This document shows positions 6,536 through 15,680 of a DNA stretch of 18,191 nucleotides, piece by piece. Below the pieces are notes generated by a model. It had not been told where the DNA came from. It did no database searches and saw nothing but the letters and a program-made list of their open reading frames with translations. The DNA is from Roseburia sp. CAG:309 (GTDB lineage: Bacteria; Bacillota; Clostridia; Lachnospirales; Lachnospiraceae): positions 1 to 18,191 of the forward strand of contig FR894056.1 of the NCBI GenBank assembly GCA_000434115.1. The letters run 5' to 3'. The position numbers were made by a program, and so were the translations under genes. Every line of letters begins with the position of its first letter. Within the stretch, counting starts at the first letter, position 1.

Positions 6536-7291
6536 TCAAAATAACAGCAGATCATCTAACATTTGCGCAGATTGAAATTTTTTGTCGATGTGCTTTTCAA
6601 AATAGTCTTTTACAACCAGATTCAATTCCTGCATCACATGTTCTGACACAGAAAACGTATACAATGTCTTGACGGGGGAAGCCACGATTCGCTGCAATAT
6701 GTATGTTGTGGAACCACTGATATGGTATGCCCCCCGTCCGTTGTAGGGTTCTTTTTTATAACATGCTTCACACAGGATGCCTGCTTTCTGTGGATGAAAA
6801 TAAAACAGTTCGTCTTTCCTTCCACACTCAATGCACGCAAATAAACGGGGAGCTTCCCCGTTTAAAGCGACCAGTTTAAACTCGTAGATCCGTCTTACCA
6901 GTTCCCGGGAAAGGGAAGGTACTTTTAAAGCACGGAGAGACTGGTATAACAATTTCAATATCTCCCGGGTATCCATATTTTCCATTGTCACATATTCTGC
7001 CACTTCACAGAAATACATGCCCATGTAAATATCTTCCAATTCTTCCCGGATGTCCGAAAAATAATTTTTCACATTTACCGAAGAGATCGTATAGGAATCC
7101 CTTCCGCGGTAAAGTTCAAATTCACCAAACGTAAATGGTTCACTCGCTGCGATCAGGGAACTTTTTGGCCGTCTTGCCCCTCTGGCAAACGCGGAGATCT
7201 TGCCGCGTTCCCGCGTTAAGATCACGACCCGCTTATCGTATTCCCCCACGGGAGTCCCCGAAAGCACCATTCCTGTCACTTTTTCCTGCAT
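6536..7291 (-). CDS. recO: DNA repair protein RecO
   Basis: Recombination mediator of the RecFOR pathway that anneals ssDNA and helps load RecA. The product is 251 residues with the N-terminal OB fold (begins MQEKVTGMVLSGTPVGEYDK, then RERGKISAFARGARRPKS), the helical domain, and a zinc motif of C153/C156 and C174/C177, present in many but not all RecO proteins. I chose the ATG at 7289-7291, preceded by GGAGA at 7301-7305. The longer reading frame back to 7333 adds an Arg-rich extension unlike RecO. The start lies inside the upstream small gene, with 59 bases of overlap in another frame, suggesting translational coupling. It is the last gene of the DUF1015-to-recO operon. Confidence 0.95.
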   Translation of the reverse strand: MQEKVTGMVLSGTPVGEYDKRVVILTRERGKISAFARGARRPKSSLIAASEPFTFGEFELYRGRDSYTISSVNVKNYFSDIREELEDIYMGMYFCEVAEYVTMENMDTREILKLLYQSLRALKVPSLSRELVRRIYEFKLVALNGEAPRLFACIECGRKDELFYFHPQKAGILCEACYKKEPYNGRGAYHISGSTTYILQRIVASPVKTLYTFSVSEHVMQELNLVVKDYFEKHIDKKFQSAQMLDDLLLF

Positions 7292-7436
7292 CCTGCATCT
7301 TCTCCATCTCATCCGAATAGCGGCTGCTTCCAAACGTGCTTTGAGAACGTGCCGTATGTTCCGATGAATTTACATAATTCAGATAATCCGAAATCTTTCC
7401 GGATTGATAAAATTCATTCCAAAACTTATTGTTCAT
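7233..7436 (-). CDS. Small YqzL-like protein between era and recO
   Basis: A 67-residue soluble protein starting MNNKFWNEFYQSGKISDYLNY. The FW-x2-F-x2-[TS]G-x-I-x2-YL pattern resembles the Bacillus YqzL family, and the position between era and recO is the same as that of yqzL in B. subtilis. Bacillus YqzL is shorter (about 47 residues). The extra C-terminal 20 residues here are encoded in the stretch overlapping recO. GGAGG at 7445-7449 lies eight bases before the ATG; the longer frame back to 7490 has no such support. Function unknown, and the family assignment is from pattern and context only. Confidence 0.7.
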   Translation of the reverse strand: MNNKFWNEFYQSGKISDYLNYVNSSEHTARSQSTFGSSRYSDEMEKMQDAGKSDRNGAFGDSRGGIR

Positions 7437-7522
7437 AATGGCTTCCTCCGTCGTTGTTGATATTACTATCATCTCCACATCAGAAACCATCTATACGAGG
7501 GATTTTATTCCATCTGTAACGA

Positions 7523-7538
7523 TTTCGGAAATCCGAAA
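7523..7538 (-). other. Short perfect hairpin directly after era
   Basis: TTTCGG-ATTT-CCGAAA, a six-base-pair stem starting a few bases past the era stop in the 105-base era/YqzL-like gap. No U run follows, so it is a poor terminator. It may stabilise or process the transcript. A weak promoter-like pair (TTACAG, 18 bases, TATAGA) lies beyond it on the minus strand, not strong enough to list separately. Confidence 0.4.
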
Positions 7539-7541
7539 CGA

Positions 7542-8462
7542 TTATTCTTTCTTGTCGTATCCGAAATTCTTCAGAAGGAAATCGCTGTCACGCCAATCCT
7601 TCTTTACCTTTACCCAGAGTTTCAGATTGACCTTTTTCTGAAGCATTTCTTCAATTTCACGACGCGCCTGTGTACCGATCTTTTTCAGCATCTGTCCCTG
7701 CTTACCGATAATGATTCCTTTGTGGGAATCTCGTTCGCAGATGATCGTCGCGTCGATATCATACATATTTTTATTGTTATGGCGAAGTTTCATCTGGTCT
7801 ACCGCCACCGCAATGCCGTGTGGAATCTCATCTGCCAGCAGGCGAAGTGCTTTTTCACGGATCAGTTCCGCTACGATCTGGCGCACCGGCTGATCGGTTA
7901 CGGTATCATCGTCGTAAAACGCCGGTCCCTCTTCGAGATAACGGAACATCACATCAACAAGGTGATCCACGCTTTCTCCTGTCCACGCAGAGACCGGAAC
8001 GATCTCATCAAATTCCATAATCTGCTGATAAGCATCGATACAGGCAAGAAGTTCTTCTTTCTTCACGGTATCGATCTTATTCATAACGAGAATCACAGGG
8101 ATATGTGCCTTTTTCAACTGTTCCGCGATGTGGCGTTCGCCCTTTCCGATAAAGGTCGTCGCTCCCCCCAGCCACAGGATCATATCCACTTCGTCAAATG
8201 TACGCTCTGCCACTGTAACCATGTATTCTCCGAGTTTATTTTTTGCCTTGTGAATTCCCGGTGTGTCCAGAAAGACAATCTGTCCCCTGTCGTCATGATA
8301 TACGGTCTGAATCCGGTTTCTCGTCGTTTGTGGCTTATTGCTCGTAATCGCGATCTTCTGTCCGATGATCCGGTTCATCAGTGTAGATTTTCCGACATTC
8401 GGTCTTCCTACCAGCGACACAAATCCCGATTTAAACGGCTCTTTTGTTATTTTCTCCTCCAT
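7542..8462 (-). CDS. era: GTPase Era
   Basis: Essential GTPase that binds the 3' end of 16S rRNA during 30S maturation. The product is 306 residues, normal length. GTPase motifs: GRPNVGKST at 19-27 (P loop), DTPG at 66-69, NKID at 128-131 and SAW at 158-160. The C-terminal KH domain has GIIIGKQGQMLKKIG at 249-263. AAGGAG at 8469-8474 is six bases before the ATG. It lies 20 bases after the M16C peptidase gene and 105 before the YqzL-like gene. Era, YqzL, RecO order matches Bacillus; what lies upstream of era here (peptidase, glgB) does not. Confidence 0.98.
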   Translation of the reverse strand: MEEKITKEPFKSGFVSLVGRPNVGKSTLMNRIIGQKIAITSNKPQTTRNRIQTVYHDDRGQIVFLDTPGIHKAKNKLGEYMVTVAERTFDEVDMILWLGGATTFIGKGERHIAEQLKKAHIPVILVMNKIDTVKKEELLACIDAYQQIMEFDEIVPVSAWTGESVDHLVDVMFRYLEEGPAFYDDDTVTDQPVRQIVAELIREKALRLLADEIPHGIAVAVDQMKLRHNNKNMYDIDATIICERDSHKGIIIGKQGQMLKKIGTQARREIEEMLQKKVNLKLWVKVKKDWRDSDFLLKNFGYDKKE

Positions 8463-8482
8463 CTGCTGCTCCTTTCCTTCGT

Positions 8483-11404
8483 TTATAACGTCTCAATGCA
8501 GCCAAATAATTCTGCATTTTCTTTTACTTTTTCTTCATTTCCAAGAACACAGATCTTTCCGTCTGCCAATATCGCATCAACCATATCAGCAGCACGCCGA
8601 ATATCTTCTACTGATGTAGAAAGAATTTCATCTCTTTCTTTCTGGACATCTTCCACTTTCATTTTGGAAAAATACGCTCCCATGGAACGACTTCCCTTGG
8701 TTTTCGGTGTCAATGGCGTATCTACCGCACTGATCGTACCGATAATGGATTTTGTCATTTCACGCTCTTCTGCCTCGTAAGACCGCAGATATTCTGCTAC
8801 TTTTTTGTACGTTTCATTCGTCTCTGCCAGTTTCGGATCGCGGTAAGATACAAAATATCCCTCTCCCGAACTTGCGAAACCACACATAACACCATACGCG
8901 CCGCCTTTGACACGGACTTCATTCCACAGGAATCCATAACTGAGCATCGCACGTACGACACGATAAGAGCCGTGGTATGGGATACCCCGTTCCACAAAAT
9001 TTCCGCTTCGTGCCACATACTGTACCTGTCCTGCTGTCTTGAATCCCTCATTCTGCTGAATATCATCAAAGGAAATCTGCGGCTGAATATTGGCATTTTC
9101 CTCCGTTTTCTCCGGCATCTTTTCTGCAAATTTCACAAATGCTTTTTCAAATCCGTCATAAGAACTCTCCGCACAGGTAATTCCTGCCATCATCTTATCT
9201 TTTGTAAAGATCTCCTGCATGAGCATTTTCAGGATAGCGATCGTATTGTCTTTATATTCGTCAAAATTATCATTTAACTGCTTTAAGAAACGGTAGTACG
9301 AAATTCCATTCATCGCTTCGTCGTATCTTCCCATCTGGGAACGGTAGGCAAGCGCACGATTCACTGCCGTACTGTGTCCGGCGGAGATCAATCTCATATA
9401 CAATGCCGACGCATTCTCGCTTACGATTTCTTTCAACCGTTTTTCGTCATCCAGATGTGACATTTTCAATGCCTCATCCAACAGTTCAAATACCTTTTCC
9501 GTCTTTTCCTCAAACACTTTGGCACGGAAGATCATAAATGCCTTATATTCTTTCGGCTGTTTGTACTTGCGTGACAACAAAGTATCAAACGTAAAGTCGC
9601 CCGCATTTTGCAAAATTTCATTGGAAAATGCCAGTTTATCATGCACATCGGTATCCACGCAGCCGATCAGCGATGTCAAAAGACTGATATACGGCGCATA
9701 CTCCGCCAGAAGCGGTTTGATATCAAAGTATAAGTCAATATAGTAAATTCCATTGGTAAAATAATCGTGGTGAAGAACCTTGGTTCCCTTTAAATCTTTT
9801 TCAATATTGGAAAATGGAAGAGCTTTTTTTCCGATGTCTTCGCGGGACAATAACGGAATCTTTTCCAAATCTTCTTTTGGTGTCGGCTCTTCCTGATAGC
9901 GGGTCAGTTCTTCCGTCTCACGCACAAGGTTTTCTTTTTCTTCTCGGGAAAGCGTGTCAAAATATCTCTGACATTTTTCTGCCTCGGCACGATCCTGCTC
10001 CGCGGTAAGTCCCATTTTCGGTGCTGCCGTCACGACAGAACGATGCGTATTATCCAGAAGATACGTCTGGATCAGAGATTCAAAATATCCTTCTTCCATC
10101 TTCTCACGCAGACGCTTGAACGTATCGTTGGCGCTGATGTGGATAAACGGTTTTTCGCTGTCATAAAGCCAGCTGTCAAACATCTGGAGTCCATACATCA
10201 AGCCTTTCGGATACGAACCAAAGTCTGCCTCACGATAACGGAATTCCAGAGCATTGAGTCCGGCATTCAGAGAGTCTTTATTGATTCCCTCTTTTACGAG
10301 TTTCTCCAGTTCCCCACGAATAATTTTTACAAATTCTTCCTTTTTTGATACTTCCGTATTTTTCGCAATGATTGAGAAAAAAGGCTGGCAGATGCTCTCT
10401 TCAAAGAAGCTGATGATCTCGCTTCCGATCCCTGCATCGACAAGCGCCTGTTTAACCGGTGCACCCACGCCCTGGATCAGCACATAATTCAGCACCTGAA
10501 AAGCGATGTAAAGATCCCGGTCAAGCGAATTGCCGGTTACGGCATTGTAGCTGATGTAGGACTTATCTTTGTCCGATTCGCCTTCCGCAAGAGAATAAAA
10601 AGCGTCCACTTCTGCCGGCTTATCAAACGCCTTCTGCGGTTTGATCTCCGAATCCACTTTCAAATAGTCAAAATGAGACAGGTATTTTTCATCCATCCAT
10701 GTTAGTTTTTCTTCCATATCCATATCACCATAGAGATAAATATAGCTGTTGGACGGATGATAGTATTTACTGTGAAAGTCAAGGTAGTCCTCATAGGTCA
10801 GATCCGGAATATCGACCGGATCTCCGCCGGATTCAAATCCATAGCTGGTATCCGGATATAAGGACTGCTGGATCTTTCTCTCGATCAACTGCTCCGGAGA
10901 GGAAAAGACTCCCTTCATTTCATTAAATACCACACCGTTATAGGTCAAAGGTCCATCGACGGAATCCAGATGATAGTGCCAGCCCTCCTGCTTAAAGATC
11001 TTCTCTTCATTGTAAATATTTGGATAAAATACGGCATCCATATATACATGCATCAGATTCTGAAAATCTTTATCATTGCAGCTTGCTACCGGATAAACGG
11101 TCTTATCCGGATAGGTCATGGCATTCAAAAACGTGTTTAACGATCCCTTCGCCAGTTCAATAAACGGATCTTTTACCGGGAACTCTTTCGAACCGCAGAG
11201 TACCGTATGTTCTACAATATGTGCTACACCTGTGGAATCTTTCGGCGGGGTGCGGAATCCGATGGAAAATACCTTATTGTCGTCAGCCGTCTCGATCGCT
11301 GCGACTTTGGCTTTGGTTTTGTCATGTTCCAGAAGATATCCTGTCGCGTTTAATTCTTTCAATTCCTGTTTCTGTAAGATCGTATAACCTTTTACCTGTT
11401 TCAT
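8483..11404 (-). CDS. M16C insulinase-family zinc metalloprotease (presequence-protease-like)
   Basis: A 973-residue peptidase of the M16C group, related to mitochondrial/plastid PreP and yeast Cym1, which degrades short unstructured peptides in a closed two-half chamber. The inverted zinc motif HIVEH is at residues 62-66, and the distal glutamate is in NEMKG (E162), 96 residues on, the same spacing as in PreP. The middle holds the M16C-associated region (roughly 470-720), and GGAYGVMCGF and YRDP near the C-terminus form the inactive-half signature. No signal peptide is visible, so it is probably cytosolic. GAGGGG at 11416-11421 precedes the ATG. It sits 15 bases after glgB and 20 before era. 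Confidence 0.93.
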   Translation of the reverse strand: MKQVKGYTILQKQELKELNATGYLLEHDKTKAKVAAIETADDNKVFSIGFRTPPKDSTGVAHIVEHTVLCGSKEFPVKDPFIELAKGSLNTFLNAMTYPDKTVYPVASCNDKDFQNLMHVYMDAVFYPNIYNEEKIFKQEGWHYHLDSVDGPLTYNGVVFNEMKGVFSSPEQLIERKIQQSLYPDTSYGFESGGDPVDIPDLTYEDYLDFHSKYYHPSNSYIYLYGDMDMEEKLTWMDEKYLSHFDYLKVDSEIKPQKAFDKPAEVDAFYSLAEGESDKDKSYISYNAVTGNSLDRDLYIAFQVLNYVLIQGVGAPVKQALVDAGIGSEIISFFEESICQPFFSIIAKNTEVSKKEEFVKIIRGELEKLVKEGINKDSLNAGLNALEFRYREADFGSYPKGLMYGLQMFDSWLYDSEKPFIHISANDTFKRLREKMEEGYFESLIQTYLLDNTHRSVVTAAPKMGLTAEQDRAEAEKCQRYFDTLSREEKENLVRETEELTRYQEEPTPKEDLEKIPLLSREDIGKKALPFSNIEKDLKGTKVLHHDYFTNGIYYIDLYFDIKPLLAEYAPYISLLTSLIGCVDTDVHDKLAFSNEILQNAGDFTFDTLLSRKYKQPKEYKAFMIFRAKVFEEKTEKVFELLDEALKMSHLDDEKRLKEIVSENASALYMRLISAGHSTAVNRALAYRSQMGRYDEAMNGISYYRFLKQLNDNFDEYKDNTIAILKMLMQEIFTKDKMMAGITCAESSYDGFEKAFVKFAEKMPEKTEENANIQPQISFDDIQQNEGFKTAGQVQYVARSGNFVERGIPYHGSYRVVRAMLSYGFLWNEVRVKGGAYGVMCGFASSGEGYFVSYRDPKLAETNETYKKVAEYLRSYEAEEREMTKSIIGTISAVDTPLTPKTKGSRSMGAYFSKMKVEDVQKERDEILSTSVEDIRRAADMVDAILADGKICVLGNEEKVKENAELFGCIETL

Positions 11405-11419
11405 ATTGCTTTATTCCCC

Positions 11420-13684
11420 TCATTTCTTCTTTCTTTTACGATTTACCGGCTGTTCCGGCTGATAACTGAAAATCTGGATTGCGGTCGGAGCCAGCGTAAA
11501 CGTGATACTCTGCTCCATACCATCCATTTTTTCCTTTTTACTGTTTTTTAAACGCGGATTGGTATGATTTTCGCCACCATACACGATCGCATCGCTGTTT
11601 AATATCTCTTTATATTTTCCGGCATACGGTACACCTAACTTAAATTCATGGTAACAAACCGGAGTAAAATTGCACACAACGAGCAGTTTCTCGTTTTCCG
11701 CTTCGCGCATAAAGGCTATGACGCTGTGATCGGCATCTAACATGCTGACCCACTCAAAGCCGTCCGGGATCTCATCCCATGCATACATTGCCGGATGTGC
11801 CTTATAAAATTTCCACAGATCCGCAACAAAGTCCTGAAGCATCCGATGAGAGGATTTTACCTGAATCACTTCGCCGGTATCACTTGCCATCGCTTTTCCG
11901 TCTGCAAGCAGATTCCAGTCAAGTCCCCGCTCCTCGCTCCATTCGCTGATCTGTCCGAAATCCTGTCCCATAAACAATAACTTTTTCCCGGGATGTGCTG
12001 CCATATAACCAAAACTCTGGCGCAGTCCCGCAAGTTTCTGTGCCGGCGTTCCCGGCATTTTCTGGTACATGGAGCCCTTCATATGTACGACTTCATCGTG
12101 GGAAAATACGAGCATAAAGTTTTCCGAATACTGGTAAACAATACTAAATGTAATCATGCCATGACGGCCTTTTCGAAAAAGCGGATCCGTCTTAATGTAT
12201 TCGAGATAGTCATTCATCCAGCCCATATTCCATTTGAAGTCAAATCCCAGACCGCCTTCTTCGATATTTCCGGTCACCATCGGCCACGCCGTCGATTCTT
12301 CTGCGATCGAAAGGCTTCCGTCTTTACGGTCTTTGATCTTTTGATTCAATTTCTTTAAAAATTCGATGGCTTCAAGATTTTCATTGCCGCCATACATATT
12401 GGCGATCCACTCTCCATCCTGTTTGCCATAATCGAGATACAGCATGGAAGCTACGGCATCGAGACGAAGTCCGTCTGCATGATACTGTTCCAGCCAGAAC
12501 AACGCATTGGCGATAAGATAATTTGCCACCTGCGGACGGCCGTAATTGTAGATCAGCGTTCCCCAGTGCGGATGTTCTCCCTGCCGTTTATCAAGATGTT
12601 CGTACAGACATGTTCCGTCAAAACGTCCCAGTCCGTGTTCGTCTTTGGGAAAATGTGCCGGAACCCAGTCTAAGATCACGCCAATCCCTGCCTGATGCAG
12701 ATGATCGACAAAATACATAAAGTCTTCCGGCGTTCCATAACGCGAAGTCGGTGCATAATACCCGATGACCTGATAGCCCCAGGAGGCATCCAGCGGATGC
12801 TCCATGACCGGCATGAGTTCCACATGTGTATATCCCATTTTTTTACAATAGTCAGCAGTCTTTTCCGCCAGTTCCCGGTAAGTATAAAAACCACCGCCCA
12901 TCGGCTTTTCAAAGGATCCAAGGTGCATCTCATAAATGACCATCGGCTCTTTTTTCCAATCGATCTTTTTTCTCTTTTTCAGCCAATCCGCATCCTGCCA
13001 CTCGTATTCGTCAATACTCCAGACAATGCTTGCACTCGCCGGACGTTTTTCTGCATAAAACCCATAAGGATCGGCTTTCATCACAATTTTTCCATCGTAT
13101 CCGTGAACTTCATATTTGTAAATATCGCCATCACCGACTTCGGATACAAACAATTCAAAAATACCGCTTTCCAGACGGCGCATCGGATGAAGTCTGCCAT
13201 CCCAGTTATTAAAATCACCGACGACACTGACGCTGACCGCATTGGGTGCCCATACCGCAAACCACGTACCAGCATACCCTGCCACATGTCCCGGATGCGC
13301 TCCGAGTTTGTCGTAGATCCGGTCATGCTCTCCACTCGCAAACATGACTTCATCCATCGCATCCACATAATGATCGGTTGCGTAGCTGTCAATAATCTCC
13401 ATTTTGCCGGTTTTGTACTGTACCTGATACGTATATTCCGGTATCTTTTTTCCGGCAGTCAGTGCTGCAAAATAACCGCAGTCATCCATTTTTTTCATAA
13501 TGACCGTCTGGCTTTTTCCTTTTATCTTAATCAGTACTTTATCGGCATCCGGAAAAAAGCAGCGAAATAAAATTCCTTCTTCGACTGCCACTGCTCCCAG
13601 AACGTCTTCGACATTCCGGCATTCCGCATATTCAAGATCTTCGATCTTCGGCCAGTCCATATAATCTTCCAGTTTCTTTTTCAT
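11420..13684 (-). CDS. glgB: 1,4-alpha-glucan (glycogen) branching enzyme
   Basis: Introduces alpha-1,6 branches into glycogen. The 754-residue product has an N1 domain (about 1-130), a CBM48 domain (about 135-235, with WAPNAVSVSVVGDFNNWDG), the GH13 barrel, and a C-terminal beta domain. Catalytic residues are all present: nucleophile D409 in GLRLDA, acid/base E462 in AEESTAWP, and D530 in FSHDEVVH, each within four residues of the E. coli numbering. The tail is basic (NRKRKKK). AAAGGAG at 13691-13697 is six bases before the ATG. No other glycogen gene (glgC, glgD, glgA, glgP) is in the window; instead it lies between a DUF624 gene and the M16C peptidase in a tight same-strand run. Confidence 0.97.
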   Translation of the reverse strand: MKKKLEDYMDWPKIEDLEYAECRNVEDVLGAVAVEEGILFRCFFPDADKVLIKIKGKSQTVIMKKMDDCGYFAALTAGKKIPEYTYQVQYKTGKMEIIDSYATDHYVDAMDEVMFASGEHDRIYDKLGAHPGHVAGYAGTWFAVWAPNAVSVSVVGDFNNWDGRLHPMRRLESGIFELFVSEVGDGDIYKYEVHGYDGKIVMKADPYGFYAEKRPASASIVWSIDEYEWQDADWLKKRKKIDWKKEPMVIYEMHLGSFEKPMGGGFYTYRELAEKTADYCKKMGYTHVELMPVMEHPLDASWGYQVIGYYAPTSRYGTPEDFMYFVDHLHQAGIGVILDWVPAHFPKDEHGLGRFDGTCLYEHLDKRQGEHPHWGTLIYNYGRPQVANYLIANALFWLEQYHADGLRLDAVASMLYLDYGKQDGEWIANMYGGNENLEAIEFLKKLNQKIKDRKDGSLSIAEESTAWPMVTGNIEEGGLGFDFKWNMGWMNDYLEYIKTDPLFRKGRHGMITFSIVYQYSENFMLVFSHDEVVHMKGSMYQKMPGTPAQKLAGLRQSFGYMAAHPGKKLLFMGQDFGQISEWSEERGLDWNLLADGKAMASDTGEVIQVKSSHRMLQDFVADLWKFYKAHPAMYAWDEIPDGFEWVSMLDADHSVIAFMREAENEKLLVVCNFTPVCYHEFKLGVPYAGKYKEILNSDAIVYGGENHTNPRLKNSKKEKMDGMEQSITFTLAPTAIQIFSYQPEQPVNRKRKKK

Positions 13685-13711
13685 AAATATCTCCTTTCGA
13701 ATGTGCGTCCG

Positions 13712-14383
13712 TTATTCCTCATACCATTCGACGATCTCTTCTCCATTTTCGGTATAACGTTTCTCCGCCTTTGGCATATATTTTTTCAGCAGATGTTCCA
13801 TCGGGAAGGTATACAGGAAAGATCCCAGTCCCGGTACAAACAGCAAAAGGATTGGAAGCTGTACACGGAATCCGGCATAGATTCCAAATCCTGCTACAAA
13901 CAAAATTGCCACGAAGCACAAGGTATGCAGGAAATGGCGAAATGACATGTATAAGGCATAACGCAGGATCCCTCTTACATTCATATTAAAACGTGACAGC
14001 AGACAGAAGGCATAACTGGCAACACAGGTAACGATAAACGCAAGCGCAATATAAGCACCGACCAGATATCCGCCCGCTGCATTTGACGTATTAAACGTTG
14101 TCAGATTGAAATACAGTAAGCCATAAATCGCTGCAAAAATGAGCCAGATCAATGTCGCCGGCTTAAAATTCAATTTAAAGCTGTGCCAGAACTCCGACCA
14201 TACATAGCCTCGGTCTTTGCGGAGTACCTTTGCACTGACATAATAAAGAGATGTCGTCGCTGCTCCGATTGTCACAAGCGGTATGCAGAACACAACATAG
14301 ATCAGGCTGAGCCAGCCGATGTCAAACAATTTTGACAATCCCCTCATAAGCGGGTTATTTACATTAAACAAACGATCCATCAT
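13712..14383 (-). CDS. DUF624 (YesL-like) membrane protein
   Basis: A 223-residue membrane protein of the DUF624/YesL family, function unknown; relatives often sit near carbohydrate uptake or glycan genes. About five to six hydrophobic segments can be seen, for example WLSLIYVVFCIPLVTIGAA near residue 24, LIWLIFAAIYGLLYF near 78, and ILLLFVPGLGSFLY near 177. The motif PLVTIGAATTSLYYVSAK in the first third is typical of the family. The soluble C-terminus is acidic. Two consecutive ATG codons are possible starts, preceded by an AAGGAAAGGAAA purine run. It is 25 bases after DUF1015 and 27 before glgB. Confidence 0.85.
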   Translation of the reverse strand: MMDRLFNVNNPLMRGLSKLFDIGWLSLIYVVFCIPLVTIGAATTSLYYVSAKVLRKDRGYVWSEFWHSFKLNFKPATLIWLIFAAIYGLLYFNLTTFNTSNAAGGYLVGAYIALAFIVTCVASYAFCLLSRFNMNVRGILRYALYMSFRHFLHTLCFVAILFVAGFGIYAGFRVQLPILLLFVPGLGSFLYTFPMEHLLKKYMPKAEKRYTENGEEIVEWYEE

Positions 14384-14408
14384 TTTCCTTTCCTTCCTCT
14401 CTTAGCAC

Positions 14409-15647
14409 TTAAATCTCATGGATAAACAATCCACTTCGTAATTTTGGTTCAAACCAGGTTGATTTTGGCGGCATCAGAAGTTCCTGATCGGCAACATCAA
14501 ACAATTCCGTAATGGATGTCGGATACATGGAAAAGGAAATCTTCATATCCGAATCCGCTCTTTTTTCAAGTTCGGAAAGTCCACGGATTCCTCCGATAAA
14601 ATCAATTCTCTGATCCGTTCGCGGATCTCCGATCCCAAGAACCGGTCCGAGCAGATAGTCCTGAAGTACAGAGACATCCAGACTTCCCACCGCATCTTTT
14701 CCTTCGAAAAGTTCCGGTCTGGCAGTCAGATGATACCACTGTCCTTCGGTATACATTCCAAACGTCCCTTTCTTTTCCGGGCGAACCTGGCCCACTGTTT
14801 TTTCTACAATAAAGTTTTTACCAATTTCTTCCAAGAATTCTTCCAGACTTCTTCCATTCAGATCTTTTACCGTACGGTTATAATCGAGAATACGAAGTTC
14901 ATCGTGTGGAAACAATACCGAAAGAAAATAGTTAAATTCTTCTTCCCCGGTATATCCCGGATTTTCTTTTCTTCTCTTCAGGCCCACTTTGACTGCGGAA
15001 GCCGCGCGGTGGTGGCCATCTGCAATATAGATCTGATCAATCTTCTGAAATGCCTTATAAATCGCATCCACATCTTCTTTTTTTGCAATCTTCCATACGC
15101 GGTGTGCGATACCGTCTACCGCCGTAAAATCGTAAACCGGCGTCTCATTTTCCACATACGCAGCCACAATATCATGAATGCTCTTATCCGAACGGTAAGC
15201 CAGAAAGATCGGACCGGTCTGTGCAGAACACGTATCCACATGGGTAATACGGTCAATCTCTTTGTCTTGTCTGGTATTTTCATGCTTTTTAATGACATGA
15301 TTCATATAATCATCTACAGAAGAACAGGCAACCAGTCCGGTCTGCGGACGACCCTCCATCACCAGCTGGTAAATATAATAACTGCGGTCTTCATCGGTAA
15401 TATATACGCCTTCCTGCTTGTCCTTTTGCAAAAGTTCTTTCGCTTTTTCATATACTTCCGGGGCATACGTATCCACACTGTCATCAAAATTGGTCTCTGC
15501 GCGGTCAATTTTTAAAAATGACAATGGTTCCCTCTGTACCTCTTCTTTTGCTTCCTGCCGGTTATATACATCATATGGGAGTGCTGCCACGCGGGATGCC
15601 AGTTCCTCTGCCGGGCGCACACATACAAATGGTCTGATCTCTGCCAT
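14409..15647 (-). CDS. DUF1015 family protein (possible SerK-like kinase fold)
   Basis: A 412-residue soluble protein. IRPF at the N-terminus, KHENTR at 121-126 and ADGHHR at 209-214 identify the DUF1015 family. DGHHR resembles the ligand-binding motif of the ParB/sulfiredoxin fold and of the related free-serine kinases, so a nucleotide-dependent kinase of a small metabolite is a reasonable guess, but I infer this from a short motif only. In many clostridia DUF1015 genes sit next to serC and serA; neither is in this window, though a serine acetyltransferase gene lies about 570 bases away in another unit. AGGAGGA at 15652-15658 precedes the ATG and a promoter lies at 15681-15709. It is the first gene of the operon ending in recO. 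Confidence 0.85.
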   Translation of the reverse strand: MAEIRPFVCVRPAEELASRVAALPYDVYNRQEAKEEVQREPLSFLKIDRAETNFDDSVDTYAPEVYEKAKELLQKDKQEGVYITDEDRSYYIYQLVMEGRPQTGLVACSSVDDYMNHVIKKHENTRQDKEIDRITHVDTCSAQTGPIFLAYRSDKSIHDIVAAYVENETPVYDFTAVDGIAHRVWKIAKKEDVDAIYKAFQKIDQIYIADGHHRAASAVKVGLKRRKENPGYTGEEEFNYFLSVLFPHDELRILDYNRTVKDLNGRSLEEFLEEIGKNFIVEKTVGQVRPEKKGTFGMYTEGQWYHLTARPELFEGKDAVGSLDVSVLQDYLLGPVLGIGDPRTDQRIDFIGGIRGLSELEKRADSDMKISFSMYPTSITELFDVADQELLMPPKSTWFEPKLRSGLFIHEI

Positions 15648-15680
15648 AATGTCCTCCTATAAAAAAAATAGTCTACTACT

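Noticed and set aside
7722..8780. Long plus-strand open frame (352 codons) antisense to era and the end of the peptidase gene
   Set aside because: Era is unambiguous on the other strand with all GTPase motifs. The antisense protein is Cys/His/Arg-rich without a recognisable domain or ribosome binding site, typical of a shadow frame.
12695..13570. Long plus-strand open frame (291 codons) antisense to glgB
   Set aside because: It lies entirely within glgB, whose catalytic motifs and length are normal; no start signal and no recognisable domain on the plus strand.
14730..15515. Plus-strand open frame (261 codons) antisense to DUF1015
   Set aside because: Shadow of a conserved gene; low-complexity Phe/Ile/Arg-rich translation with no initiation signals.
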